From Nemophila menziesii (Eukaryota > Streptophyta > Magnoliopsida > Boraginales > Hydrophyllaceae): a DNA stretch of 64,000 bases. The stretch is from positions 1 through 64,000 of the forward strand of contig JARWIR010000177.1 in the NCBI GenBank assembly GCA_029959085.1, given 5' to 3'. This document shows, one piece after another, positions 50,501 through 64,000 of the stretch (positions are counted from its first letter, which is position 1; each line of letters starts with the position of its first letter). Below the pieces are notes generated by a model, which worked only from the letters and a program-made list of their open reading frames with translations, had not been told where the DNA came from and made no database searches. Position numbers and translations under genes: made by a program.

Positions 50501-51687
50501 AAGAGCTCTATACGTTTCAATATGTAAAAACAACTCAGGGAAAAGAATATTTGAAGAAAATATAGCGGCAGAGAAAAGATTAAAAGTGTTGTGCCAGTAT
50601 TAGGTTAAATTATGTATGTTTATATAGTAGTCAGGAATGATGGGCCTGGTTTAGTTGGGCTTTACATTATACAATATATGGTTGATATAAATACAAAAAT
50701 TAAAAAAACCATGCGTGGAATATTATTGGGCCTAATTTTAAAGATAACTATAATAGTTTTTTCTTCCCTACTTACCTCTAATCTTAAAATATATTTATAT
50801 TTTTAAAATACCTTTATACGCATGGTTATAGAAGATATATTTATTGTATTCAAGAATTGTGCGTCTACAACTAGAGTAGCAGAGCCTATCAATCATATCT
50901 TAGTGTTGTAAAAAACTTTTTATTATTTTAAAACTTCTTATTCTATTTTGATTTTAGTTTCAATTTATTTCGTGAGTTCATAAAATTCTTAAATCATTCC
51001 TTATTATAGAACATAAATTTATTTTCACTTTATTTTAAAAATTAATAACATGTATATGTTAAAACAAAATTTATAAGAATTTATTTATAAAATTGGAACA
51101 CAAACAAAATATTTTTTTAAGTAACATTAGGACAATAATATAGACAAAATAATCGTTTATACATATCATTTGATTTTTCAGTATATATAAATTTATATAT
51201 TATTAGAATTATCATAGAAAATTATACTCCGAATAAATATATTATAATCATTCTTCATTTCGATAGTATAGAAATACGACTATTGAAGAAAGATTTGTGT
51301 TACAAGGATATATTTTTTTAATTGGTAAAAAAGATTATAAATATTAATATATTCTTTGTTGTTTATTTGTTCTCTTGTTATCAGTCAATATAGTACATTA
51401 TTCTCCCTAAATATTCTCTTTTGTTTGATTAAATTTACACTACTAATAAATTATAATATCCTTTATTTTTGTATTCTATATAATTTAATAGTATATTTTA
51501 GTTGGTTAATATATTATGATTAATAATAACTTTATATAATATTGATTTTTTAATAAAACATATTTCATGTAGACTTTCAATTTTTCTTATTAATGTGTCT
51601 ATTTTTTTATCTCTCAAAATAATAACAATCTTGTAATGTATGTGACTGAAAAAAATATAATATATTCTATTCATAAAATTATATAAT
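47512..51687. repeat. Composite satellite unit M18
   Basis: 4176 bp, with the same acataagttta jump (49258-49268) and a MITE. Unlike M11 and M15 it keeps the 22 bp near 48670, but it has its own short deletion at aaaagggaacag near 48781. The composite structure therefore predates the 22-bp loss. Confidence 0.94.
49344..49535. mobile_element. Mutator-type palindromic MITE, copy 4
   Basis: 192 bp at the same monomer site with the same 9-bp duplication; closest to copies 2 and 3. Confidence 0.9.
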
Positions 51688-54120
51688 ATAATAGATTCGT
51701 ATTTATATTTGGCTAAGTGTAATAAATTTTTTTAGGCGTGATAAATACGTAACGCAACAAAATTGTACCTAACAAAATCAACCTAGGTTGTAAAGATTGA
51801 CAAAAGTTTCTCGATTAATAAAACTAAATGTTTCATCCATAAAAGGAGACACATTAGTAGCTTCTACAAATATATGGAATAAGTAGTCGACATAAGTTTA
51901 GTTGACAACCTAATATATATGGTTGTTTAAGTCCAATAAGTGATTAAATATGTAATTAATTGTGATTTTTAAAATATAAAACACATACATATCTTGAAAT
52001 TAAACTCTTGTGCTATTTAGTCTGAGTTTGGCGCATACCATAAATTCTTCCCTACATATACTTATGCAATGATAATTTTTCATTGAAAAAACTTAAATAT
52101 ATTTACTAGGTTCATACATATTATGTTAAAATTTATTTTGGGCTATACCTAATATAGATGAATTATTTGTGAATTTTCACATTATTTTGTTTTATGTAAT
52201 ATTTAAAAAATAGAAACTAAAAGCCGTATTTAGTAACATTGTTTTTAAAAGGTTTTTATAAATTTATTTAGCTCAATTTTGTCAAAATACAATTTTCATA
52301 TATGTTGATACAATTTTTTATAGTGTAATTACTATTCAAGATTATATATTAGAAAAAATCCGGAATACATATTATATAACTGCTTAATAATATTATTTTG
52401 TCTTGCTTTTTTAGAATAAGTAAAATATAGTAAATTCAACATGTATTATTTAAATTTGATATAATTAATAATATATAAATAATAATATTAATAATTAAAT
52501 AAAAGGAAATTGTAGAAAATTATAACTCTATATAATTTTGTATTTATAATAATCTTAAATTATAGGATATGAAAAATATTTGAGTTTGTATGTTAATTAT
52601 ATATAGTTTCAATTTTAATAAATTCTACAAAAATCAAGCCAGAATATTATTTGAGATAATAACTATACGTGAATTAATTAAAAATAAAAAATAAAGTTCG
52701 AATTAAAATGTTATATCGTAAAAAATAAATTAGGTATTAACAGAAGATTTTAGTGTGTTACATGATTTAGGCATAATTCTTTCATAAAAAACTCTACAAT
52801 TTGATCGTTGGCCATGACATTTCATCACAATCGTCCTCGTAGGAAGGAAAATTGTAATAAAATGTCATAACCACGAGCATATTGTATAGGTTACATAGGG
52901 TTACTGTGATATTTGGAGAATCGAGATTAATTTGAAGAGCTCTATACGTTTCAATATGTAAAAACAACTCAGGGAAAAGAATATTTGAAGAAAATATAGT
53001 GGCAGAGAAAAGATTAAAAGTGTTGTGCCAGAATTAGGTTAAATTGTATATGTTTATACAGTAGTTAGGAATGATGGCCTGGTTTAGTTGGGCTTTACAT
53101 TATACAGTATATGGTTGATATAAATAAAAAAATAAAAAAACCAGGCGTGGAATATTATTGCGCCTAATTTTAAAGATAACTATAATAATTTTTTCTTCAC
53201 TACTTACCTCTAATCTTAAAATATATATTTATATTTTTAAAATACCTTTATATGCATGGTTATAAAAGATATATTTATTGTATTCAAGAATTGTGCGTCT
53301 ACAACTAGAATAGCAAAGTCTATCAATCATATCTTAGTGTTGTAAATTTTTTTTATTATTTTAATACTTCTTATTCTATTTTGATTTTAGTTTCAATTTA
53401 TTTCGTGAGATCATAAACTTCTTAAATCGTTCATTATTATAGAAAGTAAGTTTATTTTCCCTTTATTTTAAAAATTAATAACATGTATATGTTAAAACAA
53501 AATTTATAAGAATTTATTTATAAAATTGGAACACAAACAAAATATTTTTTAAGTAATATTAGAACAATAATATAGACAAAATAATCGTTTATACATATCA
53601 TTTGATTTTTTAGTATATATAAATTTATATATTATTGGAATTATCATAGAAAATTATACTCCGAAGAAATATATTATAATCATTCTTCATTTCGATAGTA
53701 TAGAAATACGACTATTGAAGAAAGATTTGTGTTACAAGGATATATTTTTTTAATTGGAAAAAAAGATTATAAATATTAATATATTCTTTGTTGTTTATCT
53801 GTTCTGTTGTTATCAGTCAATATAGTACATTATTCTCCCTAAATATTCTCTTTTGTTTGATTAAATTTACACTACTGATAAAGTATTATATCCTTTATTT
53901 TTGTAATCTATATAATTTAATAGTATATTTTAGTTGGTTAATATATTATGATTAATAATAACTTTATATAATATTGATTTTTTTAATAAAACATATTTCA
54001 TGTAGTCTTTCAATTTTTCTTATTAATGTGTCTATTTTTTTATCTCTCAAAATAATAACAGTCTTGTAATGTATGTGACTGAAAAAAATATAATATATTC
54101 TATCCATAAAATTATATAAT
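51688..54120. repeat. Satellite monomer M19
   Basis: 2433 bp. The second half has aatcgtcctcg, tatagtggcagag, tacagtagttagg, gatggcctgg, attgcgcct and cttcactac, all repeated in M21 about 4.86 kb on. Confidence 0.94.
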
Positions 54121-56554
54121 ATAATAGATTCATATTTATATTTGGCTAAGTGTAATAAATTTTTTTTGGCATGATAAATACGTAACGCAATAAAATTGTA
54201 CCTAAGAAAATCAACCTAGGTTGTTAAGATTGACGAAAGTTTCTCGATTAAAAAAACTAAATGTTTCATCCATAGAAGGAGACACATTAATAGCTTCTAC
54301 AAATATATGGAATAAGTAGTCGACATAAGTTTAGTTGACAACCTAATATATAGGGATGTTTAAGTCCAATAAGTGATTAAATATGCAATTAATTGCGATT
54401 TTTAAAATATAAAACACATACATATCTTGAGATTAAACTCTTGTGCTATTTAGTCTAAGTTTGGCGCATACCATAAATTCTTCTCTACATATACTTATGC
54501 AATGATAATTTTTCATTGAAAAAACTTAAATATATTTACTAGGTTCATATGTATTATGTTAAAATTTATTTTGGGCTATACCTAATATAGATGAATTATT
54601 TGTGAATTTTCACATTATTTTGTTTTATGTAATATTTAAAAAATAGAAACTAAAAGCCGTATTTAGTAACATTGTTTTTAAAAGTATTTTATAAATTTAT
54701 TTAGCTCAATTTTGTCAAAATACAATTTTCATATATGTTGATACTGTTTTTGATAGTGTAATTACTATTCAAGATTATATATTAGAAAAAATCCGGAATT
54801 CATATTATATAACTGCTTAATAATATAATTTTGTCTTGCTTTTTTAGAATAAGTAAAATATAGTAAATTCAACATGTATTATTTATATTTGATATAATTA
54901 ATAATATAAAAATAATAATATTAATAAATAAATTAAAGGAAATTGTAGAAAATTATAACTCTATACAATTTTGTATTTATAATAATCTTAAATTATAGGA
55001 TATGAAAAATATTTTAGTTTGTATGTTAATTATATATAGTTTCAATTTTAATAAATTCTACAAAAATCAAGTCAGAATATTATTTGAGATAATAACTATA
55101 CGTGAATTAATTAAAAATAAAAAATAAGTTCGAATTAAAATGTTATATCGTAAAAAATAAATTAGGTATTAACACAAAATCATAGTAAGTTACATGATTT
55201 AGGCATAATTCTTTCATAAAAAACTGTACAATTTGATCGTTGGCCATGACATTTCATCACAATCATCCTCGTAGGAAGGAAAATTGTAATAAAATGTCAT
55301 AACCACGAGCATATTGTATAGGTTACATAGGGTTACTGTGATATTTGGAGAATCGAGATTAATTTGAAGAGCTCTATACGTTTCAATATGTAAAAAGAAC
55401 TCAGGGAAAAGAATATTTGAAGAAAATATAGCGGCAGAGAAAAGATTAAAAGTGTTGTGCCAGAATTAGGTTAAATTGTATATGTTTATATAGTAGTTAG
55501 GAATGATGTGCCTGGTTTAGATGGGCTTTACATTATACAGTATAGGTTGATATAAATAAAAAGATAAAAAAAACCAGGCGTGGAATATTATTGGGCCTAA
55601 TTTTAAAGATAACTATAATAATTTTTTCTTCCCTACTTACCTCTAATCTTAAAATATATATTTATATTTTTAAAATACCTTTATACGCATGGTTATAGAA
55701 GATATATTTATTGTATTCAAGAATTGTGCGTCTACAACTAGAATAGCAAAGCCTATCAATCATATCTTAGTGTTGTAAAAAACTTTTTATTATTTTAAAA
55801 CTGCTTATTCTATTTTGATTTTAGTTTCAACTTATTTCGTGAGCTCATAAAATTCTTAAATCATTCCTTATTATAGAAAATAAGTTTATTTTCCCTTTAT
55901 TTTAAAAATTAATAACATGTATATGTTAAAACAAAATTTATAAGAATTTATTTATAAAATTGGAACACAAACAAAATATTTTTTAAGTAACATTAGAACA
56001 ATAATATAGACAAAATAATCGTTTATACATATCATTTGATTTTTTAGTATATATAAATTTATATATTATTGGAATTATCATAGAAAATTATACTCCGAAG
56101 AAATATATTATAATCATTCTTCATTTCGATAGTATAGAAATGCGACTATTGAAGAAAGATTTGTGTTACAAGGATATATTTTTTTAATTGGTAAAAAAGA
56201 TTATAAATATTAATATATTCTTTGTTGTTTATTTGTTCTCTTGTTATCAGTCAATATAGTACATTATTCTCCCTAAATATTCTCTTTTGTTTGATTAAAT
56301 TTACACTACTGATAAAGTATTATATCCTTTATTTTTGTAATCTATATAATTTAATAGTATATTTTAGTTGGTTAATATATTATGATTAATAATAACTATA
56401 TATAATATTGATTTTTTTAATAAAACATATTTCATGTAGTCTTTCAATTTTTCTTATTAATGTGTCTATTTTTTTATCTCTCAAAATAATAACAGTCTTG
56501 TAATTATTGTGACTGAAAAAAATATAATATATTCTATTCATAAAATTATATAAT
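54121..56554. repeat. Satellite monomer M20
   Basis: 2434 bp. It shares cctaagaaaatc, tagggatgttt, aaagtatttta and aataaataaatt with M22. Its second half has gatgtgcctggtttagatggg, also seen near 30.1 and 60.3 kb. Confidence 0.94.
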
Positions 56555-58938
56555 ATAATAGATTCATATTTATATTTGGCTAAGTGTAATAAAAATTTTT
56601 TGGCGTGATAAATACGTAACGCAACAAAATTGTACCTAACAAAATCAACCTAGGTTGTTAAGATTGACGAAAGTTTCTCGATTAAAAAAACTAAATGTTT
56701 CATCCATAGAAGGAGACACATTAATAGCTTCTACAAATATATGGAATAAGTAGTCGACATAAGTTTAGTTGACAACCTAATATATAGGGATGTTTAAGTC
56801 CAATAAGTGATTAAATATGCAATTAATTGCGATTTTTAAAATATAAAACACATACATATCTTGAGATTAAACTATTGTGCTATTTAGTCTAAGTTTGGCG
56901 CATACCATAAATTCTTCTCTACATATACTTATGCAATGATAATTTTTTATTGAAAAAACTTAAATATATTTACTAGGTTCATATGTATTATGTTAAAATT
57001 TATTTTGGGCTATACCTAATATAGATGAATTATTTGTGAATTTTCACATTATTTTGTTTTATGTAATATTTAAAAAATAGAAACTAAAAGCCGTATTTAG
57101 TAACATTGTTTTTAAAAGGATTTTATAAATTTATTTAGCTCAATTTTGTCAAAATACAATTTTCATATATGTTGATACTGTTTTTGATAGTGTAATTACT
57201 ATTCAAGATTATATATTAGAAAAAATCCGGAATTCATATTATATAACTGCTTAATAATATAATTTTGTCTTGCTTTTTTAGAATAAGTAAAATATAGTAA
57301 ATTCAACATGTATTATTTATATTTGATATAATTAATAATATAAAAATAATAATATTATTAATTAAATTAAAGGAAATTGTAGAAAATTATAACTCTATAC
57401 AATTTTGTATTTATAATAATCTTAAATTATAGGATATGAAAAATATTTTAGTTTGTATGTTAATTATATATAGTTTCAATTTTAATAAATTCTACAAAAA
57501 TCAAGTCAGAATATTATTTGAGATAATAACTATACGTGAATTAATTAAAAATAAAAAATAAGTTCGAATTAAAATGTTATATCGTAAAAATTAAATTAGG
57601 TATTAACACATAATCATAGTAAGTTACATGATTTAGGCATAATTCTTTCATAAAAAACTATACAATTTGATCGTTGGCCATGACATTTCATCACAATCGT
57701 CCTCGTAGGAAGGAAAATTGTAATAAAATGTCATAACCACGAGCATATTGTATAGGTTACATAGGGTTACTGTGATATTTGGAGAATCGAGATTAATTTG
57801 AAGAGCTCTATACGTTTCAATATGTAAAAACAACTCAGGGAAAAGAATATTTGAAGAAAATATAGTGGCAGAGAAAAGATTAAAAGTGTTGTGCCAGAAT
57901 TAGGTTAAATTGTATATGTTTATACAGTAGTTAGGAATGATGGCCTGGTTTAGTTGGGCTTTACATTATACAGTATATGGTTGATATAAATAAAAAAATA
58001 AAAAAACCAGGCGTGGAATATTATTGCGCCTAATTTTAAAGATAACTATAATAATTTTTTCTTCACTACTTACCTCTAATCTTAAAATATATATTTATAT
58101 TTTTAAAATACCTTTATATGCATGGTTATAAAAGATATATTTATTGTATTCAAGAATTGTGCGTCTACAACTAGAATAGCAAAGTCTATCAATCATATCT
58201 TAGTGTTGTAAATTTTTTTTTATTATTTTAATACTTCTTATTCTATTTTGATTTTAGTTTCAATTTATTTCGTGAGATCATAAACTTCTTAAATCGTTCC
58301 TTATTATAGAAAGTAAGTTTATTTTCCCTTTATTTTAAAAACTAATAACATGTATATGTTAAAACAAAATTTATAAGAATTTATTTATAAAATTGGAACA
58401 CAAACAAAATATTTTTTAAGTAATATTAGAAGAATAATATAGACAAAATAATCGTTTATACATATCATTTGATTTTTTTAGTATATATAAATTTATATAT
58501 TATTGGAATTATCATAGAAAATTATACTCCGAAGAAATATATTATAATCATTCTTCATTTCGATAGTATAGAAATACGACTATTGAAGAAAGATTTGTGT
58601 AACAAGGATATATTTTTTTAATTGGAAAAAAAGATTATAAATATTAATATATTCTTTGTTGTTTATCTGTTCTGTTGTTATCAGTTACACTACTGATAAA
58701 GTATTATATCCTTTATTTTTGTAATCTATATAATTTAATAGTATATTTTAGTTGGTTAATATATTATGATTAATAATAACTTTATATAATATTGATTTTT
58801 TTAATAAAACATATTTCATGTAGTCTTTCAATTTTTCTTATTAATGTGTCTATTTTTTTATCTCTCAAAATAATAACAGTCTTGTAATGTATGTGACTGA
58901 AAAAAATATAATATATTATATCCATAAAATTATATAAT
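56555..58938. repeat. Satellite monomer M21, with a 50-bp deletion
   Basis: 2384 bp. About 50 bp are missing at 58684 (ttatcagttacactactg), removing the caatatagtacattattc to ttaaatt segment found in all other units. Otherwise it is a close relative of M19. Confidence 0.94.
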
Positions 58939-61372
58939 ATAATAGATTCATATTTATATTTGGCTAAGTGTAATAAATTTTTTTTGGCATGATAAATACG
59001 TAACGCAACAAAATTGTACCTAAGAAAATCAACCTAGGTTGTTAAGATTGACGAAAGTTTCTCGATTAAAAAAACTAAATGTTTCATCCATAGAAGGAGA
59101 CACATTAATAGCTTCTACAAATATATGGAATAAGTAGTCGACATAAGTTTAGTTGACAACCTAATATATAGGGATGTTTAAGTCCAATAAGTGATTAAAT
59201 ATGCAATTAATTGCGATTTTTAAAATATAAAACACATACATATCTTGAGATTAAACTCTTGTGCTATTTAGTCTAAGTTTGGCGCATACCATAAATTCTT
59301 CTCTACATATACTTATGCAATGATAATTTTTCATTGAAAAAACTTAAATATATTTACTAGGTTCATATGTATTATGTTAAAATTTATTTTGGGCTATACC
59401 TAATATAGATGAATTATTTGTGAATTTTCACATTATTTTGTTTTATGTAATATTTAAAAAATAGAAACTAAAAGCCGTATTTAGTAACATTGTTTTTAAA
59501 AGTATTTTATAAATTTATTTAGCTCAATTTTGTCAAAATACAATTTTCATATATGTTGATACTGTTTTTGATAGTGTAATTACTATTCAAGATTATATAT
59601 TAGAAAAAATCCGGAATTCATATTATATAACTGCTTAATAATATAATTTTGTCTTGCTTTTTTAGAATAGGTAAAATATAGTAAATTCAACATGTATTAT
59701 TTATATTTGATATAATTAATAATATAAAAATAATAATATTAATAAATAAATTAAAGGAAATTGTAGAAAATTATAACTCTATACAATTTTGTATTTATAA
59801 TAATCTTAAATTATAGGATATGAAAAATATTTTAGTTTGTATGTTAATTATATATAGTTTCAATTTTAATAAATTCTACAAAAATCAAGTCAGAATATTA
59901 TTTGAGATAATAACTATACGTGAATTAATTAAAAATAAAAAATAAGTTCGAATTAAAATGTTATATCGTAAAAAATAAATTAGGTATTAACACAAAATCA
60001 TAGTAAGTTACATGATTTAGGCATAATTCTTTCATAAAAAACTGTACAATTTGATCGTTGGCCATGACATTTCATCACAATCATCCTCGTAGGAAGGAAA
60101 ATTGTAATAAAATGTCATAACCACGAGCATATTGTATAGGTTACATAGGGTTACTGTGATATTTGGAGAATCGAGATTAATTTGAAGAGCTCTATACGTT
60201 TCAATATGTAAAAAGAACTCAGGGAAAAGAATATTTGAAGAAAATATAGCGGCAGAGAAAAGATTAAAAGTGTTGTGCCAGAATTAGGTTAAATTGTATA
60301 TGTTTATATAGTAGTTAGGAATGATGTGCCTGGTTTAGATGGGCTTTACATTATACAGTATAGGTTGATATAAATAAAAAGATAAAAAAAACCAGGCGTG
60401 GAATATTATTGGGCCTAATTTTAAAGATAACTATAATAATTTTTTCTTCCCTACTTACCTCTAATCTTAAAATATATATTTATATTTTTAAAATACCTTT
60501 ATACGCATGGTTATAGAAGATATATTTATTGTATTCAAGAATTGTGCGTCTACAACTAGAATAGCAAAGCCTATCAATCATATCTTAGTGTTGTAAAAAA
60601 CTTTTTATTATTTTAAAACTTCTTATTCTATTTTGATTTTAGTTTCAACTTATTTCGTGAGCTCATAAAATTCTTAAATCATTCCTTATTATAGAAAATA
60701 AGTTTATTTTCCCTTTATTTTAAAAATTAATAACATGTATATGTTAAAACAAAATTTATAAGAATTTATTTATAAAATTGGAACACAAACAAAATATTTT
60801 TTAAGTAATATTAGAACAATAATATAGACAAAATAATCGTTTATACATATCATTTGATTTTTTAGTATATATAAATTTATATATTATTGGAATTATCATA
60901 GAAAATTATACTCCGAAGAAATATATTATAATCATTCTTCATTTCGATAGTATAGAAATACGACTATTGAAGAAAGATTTGTGTTACAAGGATATATTTT
61001 TTTAATTGGTAAAAAAGATTATAAATATTATTATATTCTTTGTTGTTTATTTGTTCTCTTGTTATCAGTCAATATAGTACATTATTCTCCGTAAATATTC
61101 TCTTTTGTTTGATTAAATTTACACTACTGATAAAGTATTATATCCTTTATTTTTGTAATCTATATAATTTAATAGTATATTTTAGTTGGTGAATATATTA
61201 TGATTAATAATAACTTTATATAATATTGATTTTTTAAATAAAACATATTTCATGTAGTCTTTCAATTTTTCTTATTAATGTGTCTATTTTTTTATCTCTC
61301 AAAATAATAACAGTCTTGTAATGTATGTGACTGAAAAAAATATAATATATTCTATCCATAAAATTATATAAT
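58939..61372. repeat. Satellite monomer M22
   Basis: 2434 bp. The first half matches M20. The end (ttattatattc, tctccgtaaat, gttggtgaata) matches the end of M11 near 30.84-31.0 kb. It is a mosaic linking two block copies. Confidence 0.94.
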
Positions 61373-63805
61373 ATAATAGATTCATATTTATATTTGGCTA
61401 AGTGTAATAAATATTTTTTGGCGTGATAAATACGTAACGCAACAAAATTGTACCTAACAAAATCAACCTAGGTTGTTAAGATTGACGAAAGTTTCTCGAT
61501 TAAAAAAACTAAATGTTTCATCCATAGAAGGAGACAAATTAATAGCTTCTACAAATATATGGAATAAGTAATCGACATAAGTTTAGTTGACAACCTAATA
61601 TATAGGGTTGTTTAAGTCCAATAAGTGATTAAATATGCAATTAATTGCGATTTTTAAAATATAAAACACATACATATCTTGAGATCAAACTCTTGTGCTA
61701 TTTAGTCTGAGTTTGGCGCATACCATAAATTCTTCTCTACATATACTTATGCAATGATAATTTTTCATTGAAAAAACTTAAATATATTTACTAGGTTCAT
61801 ATGTATTATGTTAAAATTTATTTTGGGCTATACCTAATATAGATGAATTATTTGTGAATTTTCACATTATTTTGTTTTATGTAATATTTAAAAAATAGAA
61901 ACTAAAAGCCGTATTTAGTAACATTGTTTTTAAAAGGATTTTATAAATTTATTTAGCTCAATTTTGTCAAAATACAATTTTCATATATGTTGATACAATT
62001 TTTGATAGTGTAATTACTATTCAAGATTATATATTTGAAAAAATCCGGAATTCATATTATATAATTGCTTAATAATATTATTTTGTCTTGCTTTTTTAGA
62101 ATAAGTAAAATATAGTAAATTCAACATGTATTATTTATATTTGATATAATTAATAATTTAAAAATAAGAATATTAATAATTAAATTAAAGGAAATTGTAG
62201 AAAATTATAACTCTATACAATTTTGTATTTATAATAATCTTATATTATAGGATAGGAAAAATATTTTAGTTTGTATGTTAATTATATATAGTTTCAATTT
62301 TAATAAATTCTACAAAAATCAAGCCAGAATATTATTTGAGATAATAACTATACGTGAATTAATTAAAAATAAAAAATAAAGTTCGAATTAAAATGTTATA
62401 TCGTAAAAAATAAATTAGGTATTAACACAAAATCATAGTAAGTTACATGATTTTGGCATAATTCTTTCATAAAAAACTCTACAATTTGATCGTTGGCCAT
62501 GACATCATCACAATCATCCTCGTAGGAAGGAAAATTGTAATAAAATGTCATAACAACGAGCATATTGTATAGGTTACATAGGGTTACTGTGATATTTGGA
62601 GAATCGAGATTAATTTGAAGAGCTCTATACGTTTCAATATGTAAAAAGAACTCAGGGAAAAGAATATTTGAAGAAAATATAGCTGCAGAGAAAAGATTAA
62701 AAGTGTTGTGCCAGAATTAGGTTAAATTGTATATGTTTATATAGTAGTTAGGAATGATGCGCCTGGTTTAGATGGGCTTTACATTATACAGTATAGGTTG
62801 ATATAAATAAAAAGATAAAAAAAACCAGGCGTGGAATATTATTGGGCCTAATTTTAAAGATAACTATAATAATTTTTTCTTCCCTAATTACCTCTAATCT
62901 TAAAATATATATTTATATTTTTAAAATACCTTTATACGCATGGTTATAGAAGATATATTTATTGTATTCAAGAATTGTGCGTCTACAACTAGAATAGCAA
63001 AGCCTATCAATCATATCTCAGTGTTGTAAAAAACTTTTTATTATTTTAAAACTTCTTATTCTATTTTGATTTTAGTTTCAACTTATTTCGTGAGCTCATA
63101 AAATTCTTAAATCATTCCTTATTATAGAAAATAAGTTTATTTTCCCTTTATTTTAAAAATTAATAACATGTATATGTTAAAACAAAATTTATAAGAATTT
63201 ATTTATAAAATTGGAACACAAACAAAATATTTTTTAAGTAACATTAGAACAATAATATAGACAAAATAATCGTTTATACATATCATTTGATTTTTTAGTA
63301 TATAAAAATTTATATATTATTGGAATTATCATAGAAAATTATACTCCGAAGAAATATATTATAATCATTCTTCATTTCGATAGTATAGAAATGCGACTAT
63401 TGAAGAAAGATTTGTGTTACAAGGATATATTTTTTTAATTGGTAAAAAAGATTATAAATATTAATATATTCTTTGTTGTTTATTTGTTCTCTTGTTATCA
63501 GTCAATATAGTACATTATTCTCCCTAAATATTCTCTTTTGTTTGATTAAATTTACACTACTGATAAAGTATTATATCCTTTATTTTTGTAATCTATATAA
63601 TTTAATAGTATATTTTAGTTGGTTAATATATTATGATTAATAATAACTATATATAATATTGATTTTTTTAATAAAACATATTTCATGTAGTCTTTCAATT
63701 TTTCTTATTAATGTGTCTATTATTTTATCTCTCAAAATAATAACAGTCTTGTAATTATTGTGACTGAAAAAAATATAATATATTCTATTCATAAAATTAT
63801 ATAAT
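61373..63805. repeat. Satellite monomer M23
   Basis: 2433 bp, sister of M12, with the same private set (aataagaatatt, gataggaaaaat, atgacatcatcac, gatgcgcctgg). Confidence 0.94.
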
Positions 63806-64000
63806 ATAATAGATTCATATTTATATTTGGCTAAGTGTAATAAAATTTTTTTGGCGTGATAAATACGTAACGCAACAAAATTGTACCTAACAAAATCAAC
63901 CTAGGTTGTTAAGATTGACGAAAGTTTCTCGATTAAAAAAACTAAATGTTTCATCCATAGAAGGAGACACATTAATAGCTTCTACAAATATATGGAATAA
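63806..64000. repeat. Satellite monomer M24, cut by the window end
   Basis: The first 195 bp of a further unit. The array therefore continues beyond the window. Confidence 0.95.

Larger units (their letters stand above)
20432..64000. repeat. Satellite array, right block (M8-M24) with higher-order structure
   Basis: This is the same 2.43-kb satellite in the same orientation as the left block. It resumes at phase 714 and continues past the window. Unit starts are 22152, 24588, 27021, 31183, 33616, 36040, 38475, 42638, 45075, 47512, 51688, 54121, 56555, 58939, 61373 and 63806. The units at 27021, 38475 and 47512 are composites of about 4.16-4.18 kb. Monomers are more diverged than M1-M5 and fall into recurring subfamilies. 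I see no gene in this block. Confidence 0.96.

Overview
The window is non-coding plant nuclear DNA. About 59.7 of 64 kb is one very AT-rich tandem satellite with a monomer of about 2,436 bp, all in the same orientation. I count 23 full or partial units, three of them composite double units. A broken CACTA (En/Spm) transposon of about 3.7-4.3 kb interrupts the array at 16.1-20.4 kb. I see no cellular protein gene, tRNA or rRNA. The CACTA element with plant-type accessory gene, the Mutator-type palindromic MITE and the long AT-rich satellite point to a flowering plant. Brassicaceae is my best guess, but that is inference. The setting is probably heterochromatin (pericentromere, knob or subtelomere).

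Layout. 1-12179: five nearly identical monomers (M1-M5), a recently homogenised block. 12180-16139: M6, which carries a 192-bp MITE, and M7, cut at monomer phase 1330 by the CACTA left end. 16140-20431: CACTA left terminus and subterminal palindromes, a five-exon minus-strand accessory transposase-type pseudogene (18562 to 17019), a 5' leader intron, right-hand subterminal palindromes, then a 40-bp minisatellite. No right CACTA terminus is present. 20432-64000: the satellite resumes at phase 714, from a different monomer subfamily, and runs to the window end (M8-M24). This part has higher-order structure: a composite unit of about 4.16 kb (two monomers fused by an 879-bp deletion across an 11-bp repeat, plus the MITE) recurs at 27.0, 38.5 and 47.5 kb, with 2-3 ordinary monomers between.

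How the parts relate. The MITE sits at one identical monomer site with the same 9-bp target duplication in all four copies. It therefore inserted once and was copied by array amplification. Shared rare variants show blocks copied over 2.4, 4.9, 9, 11.5 and 30 kb. The CACTA gene carries an in-frame stop and a probable homopolymer frameshift, and the element lacks both a right end and a TNP2-type transposase, so it looks dead. The short ORFs in the satellite monomers show no sign of selection and are not annotated as genes.
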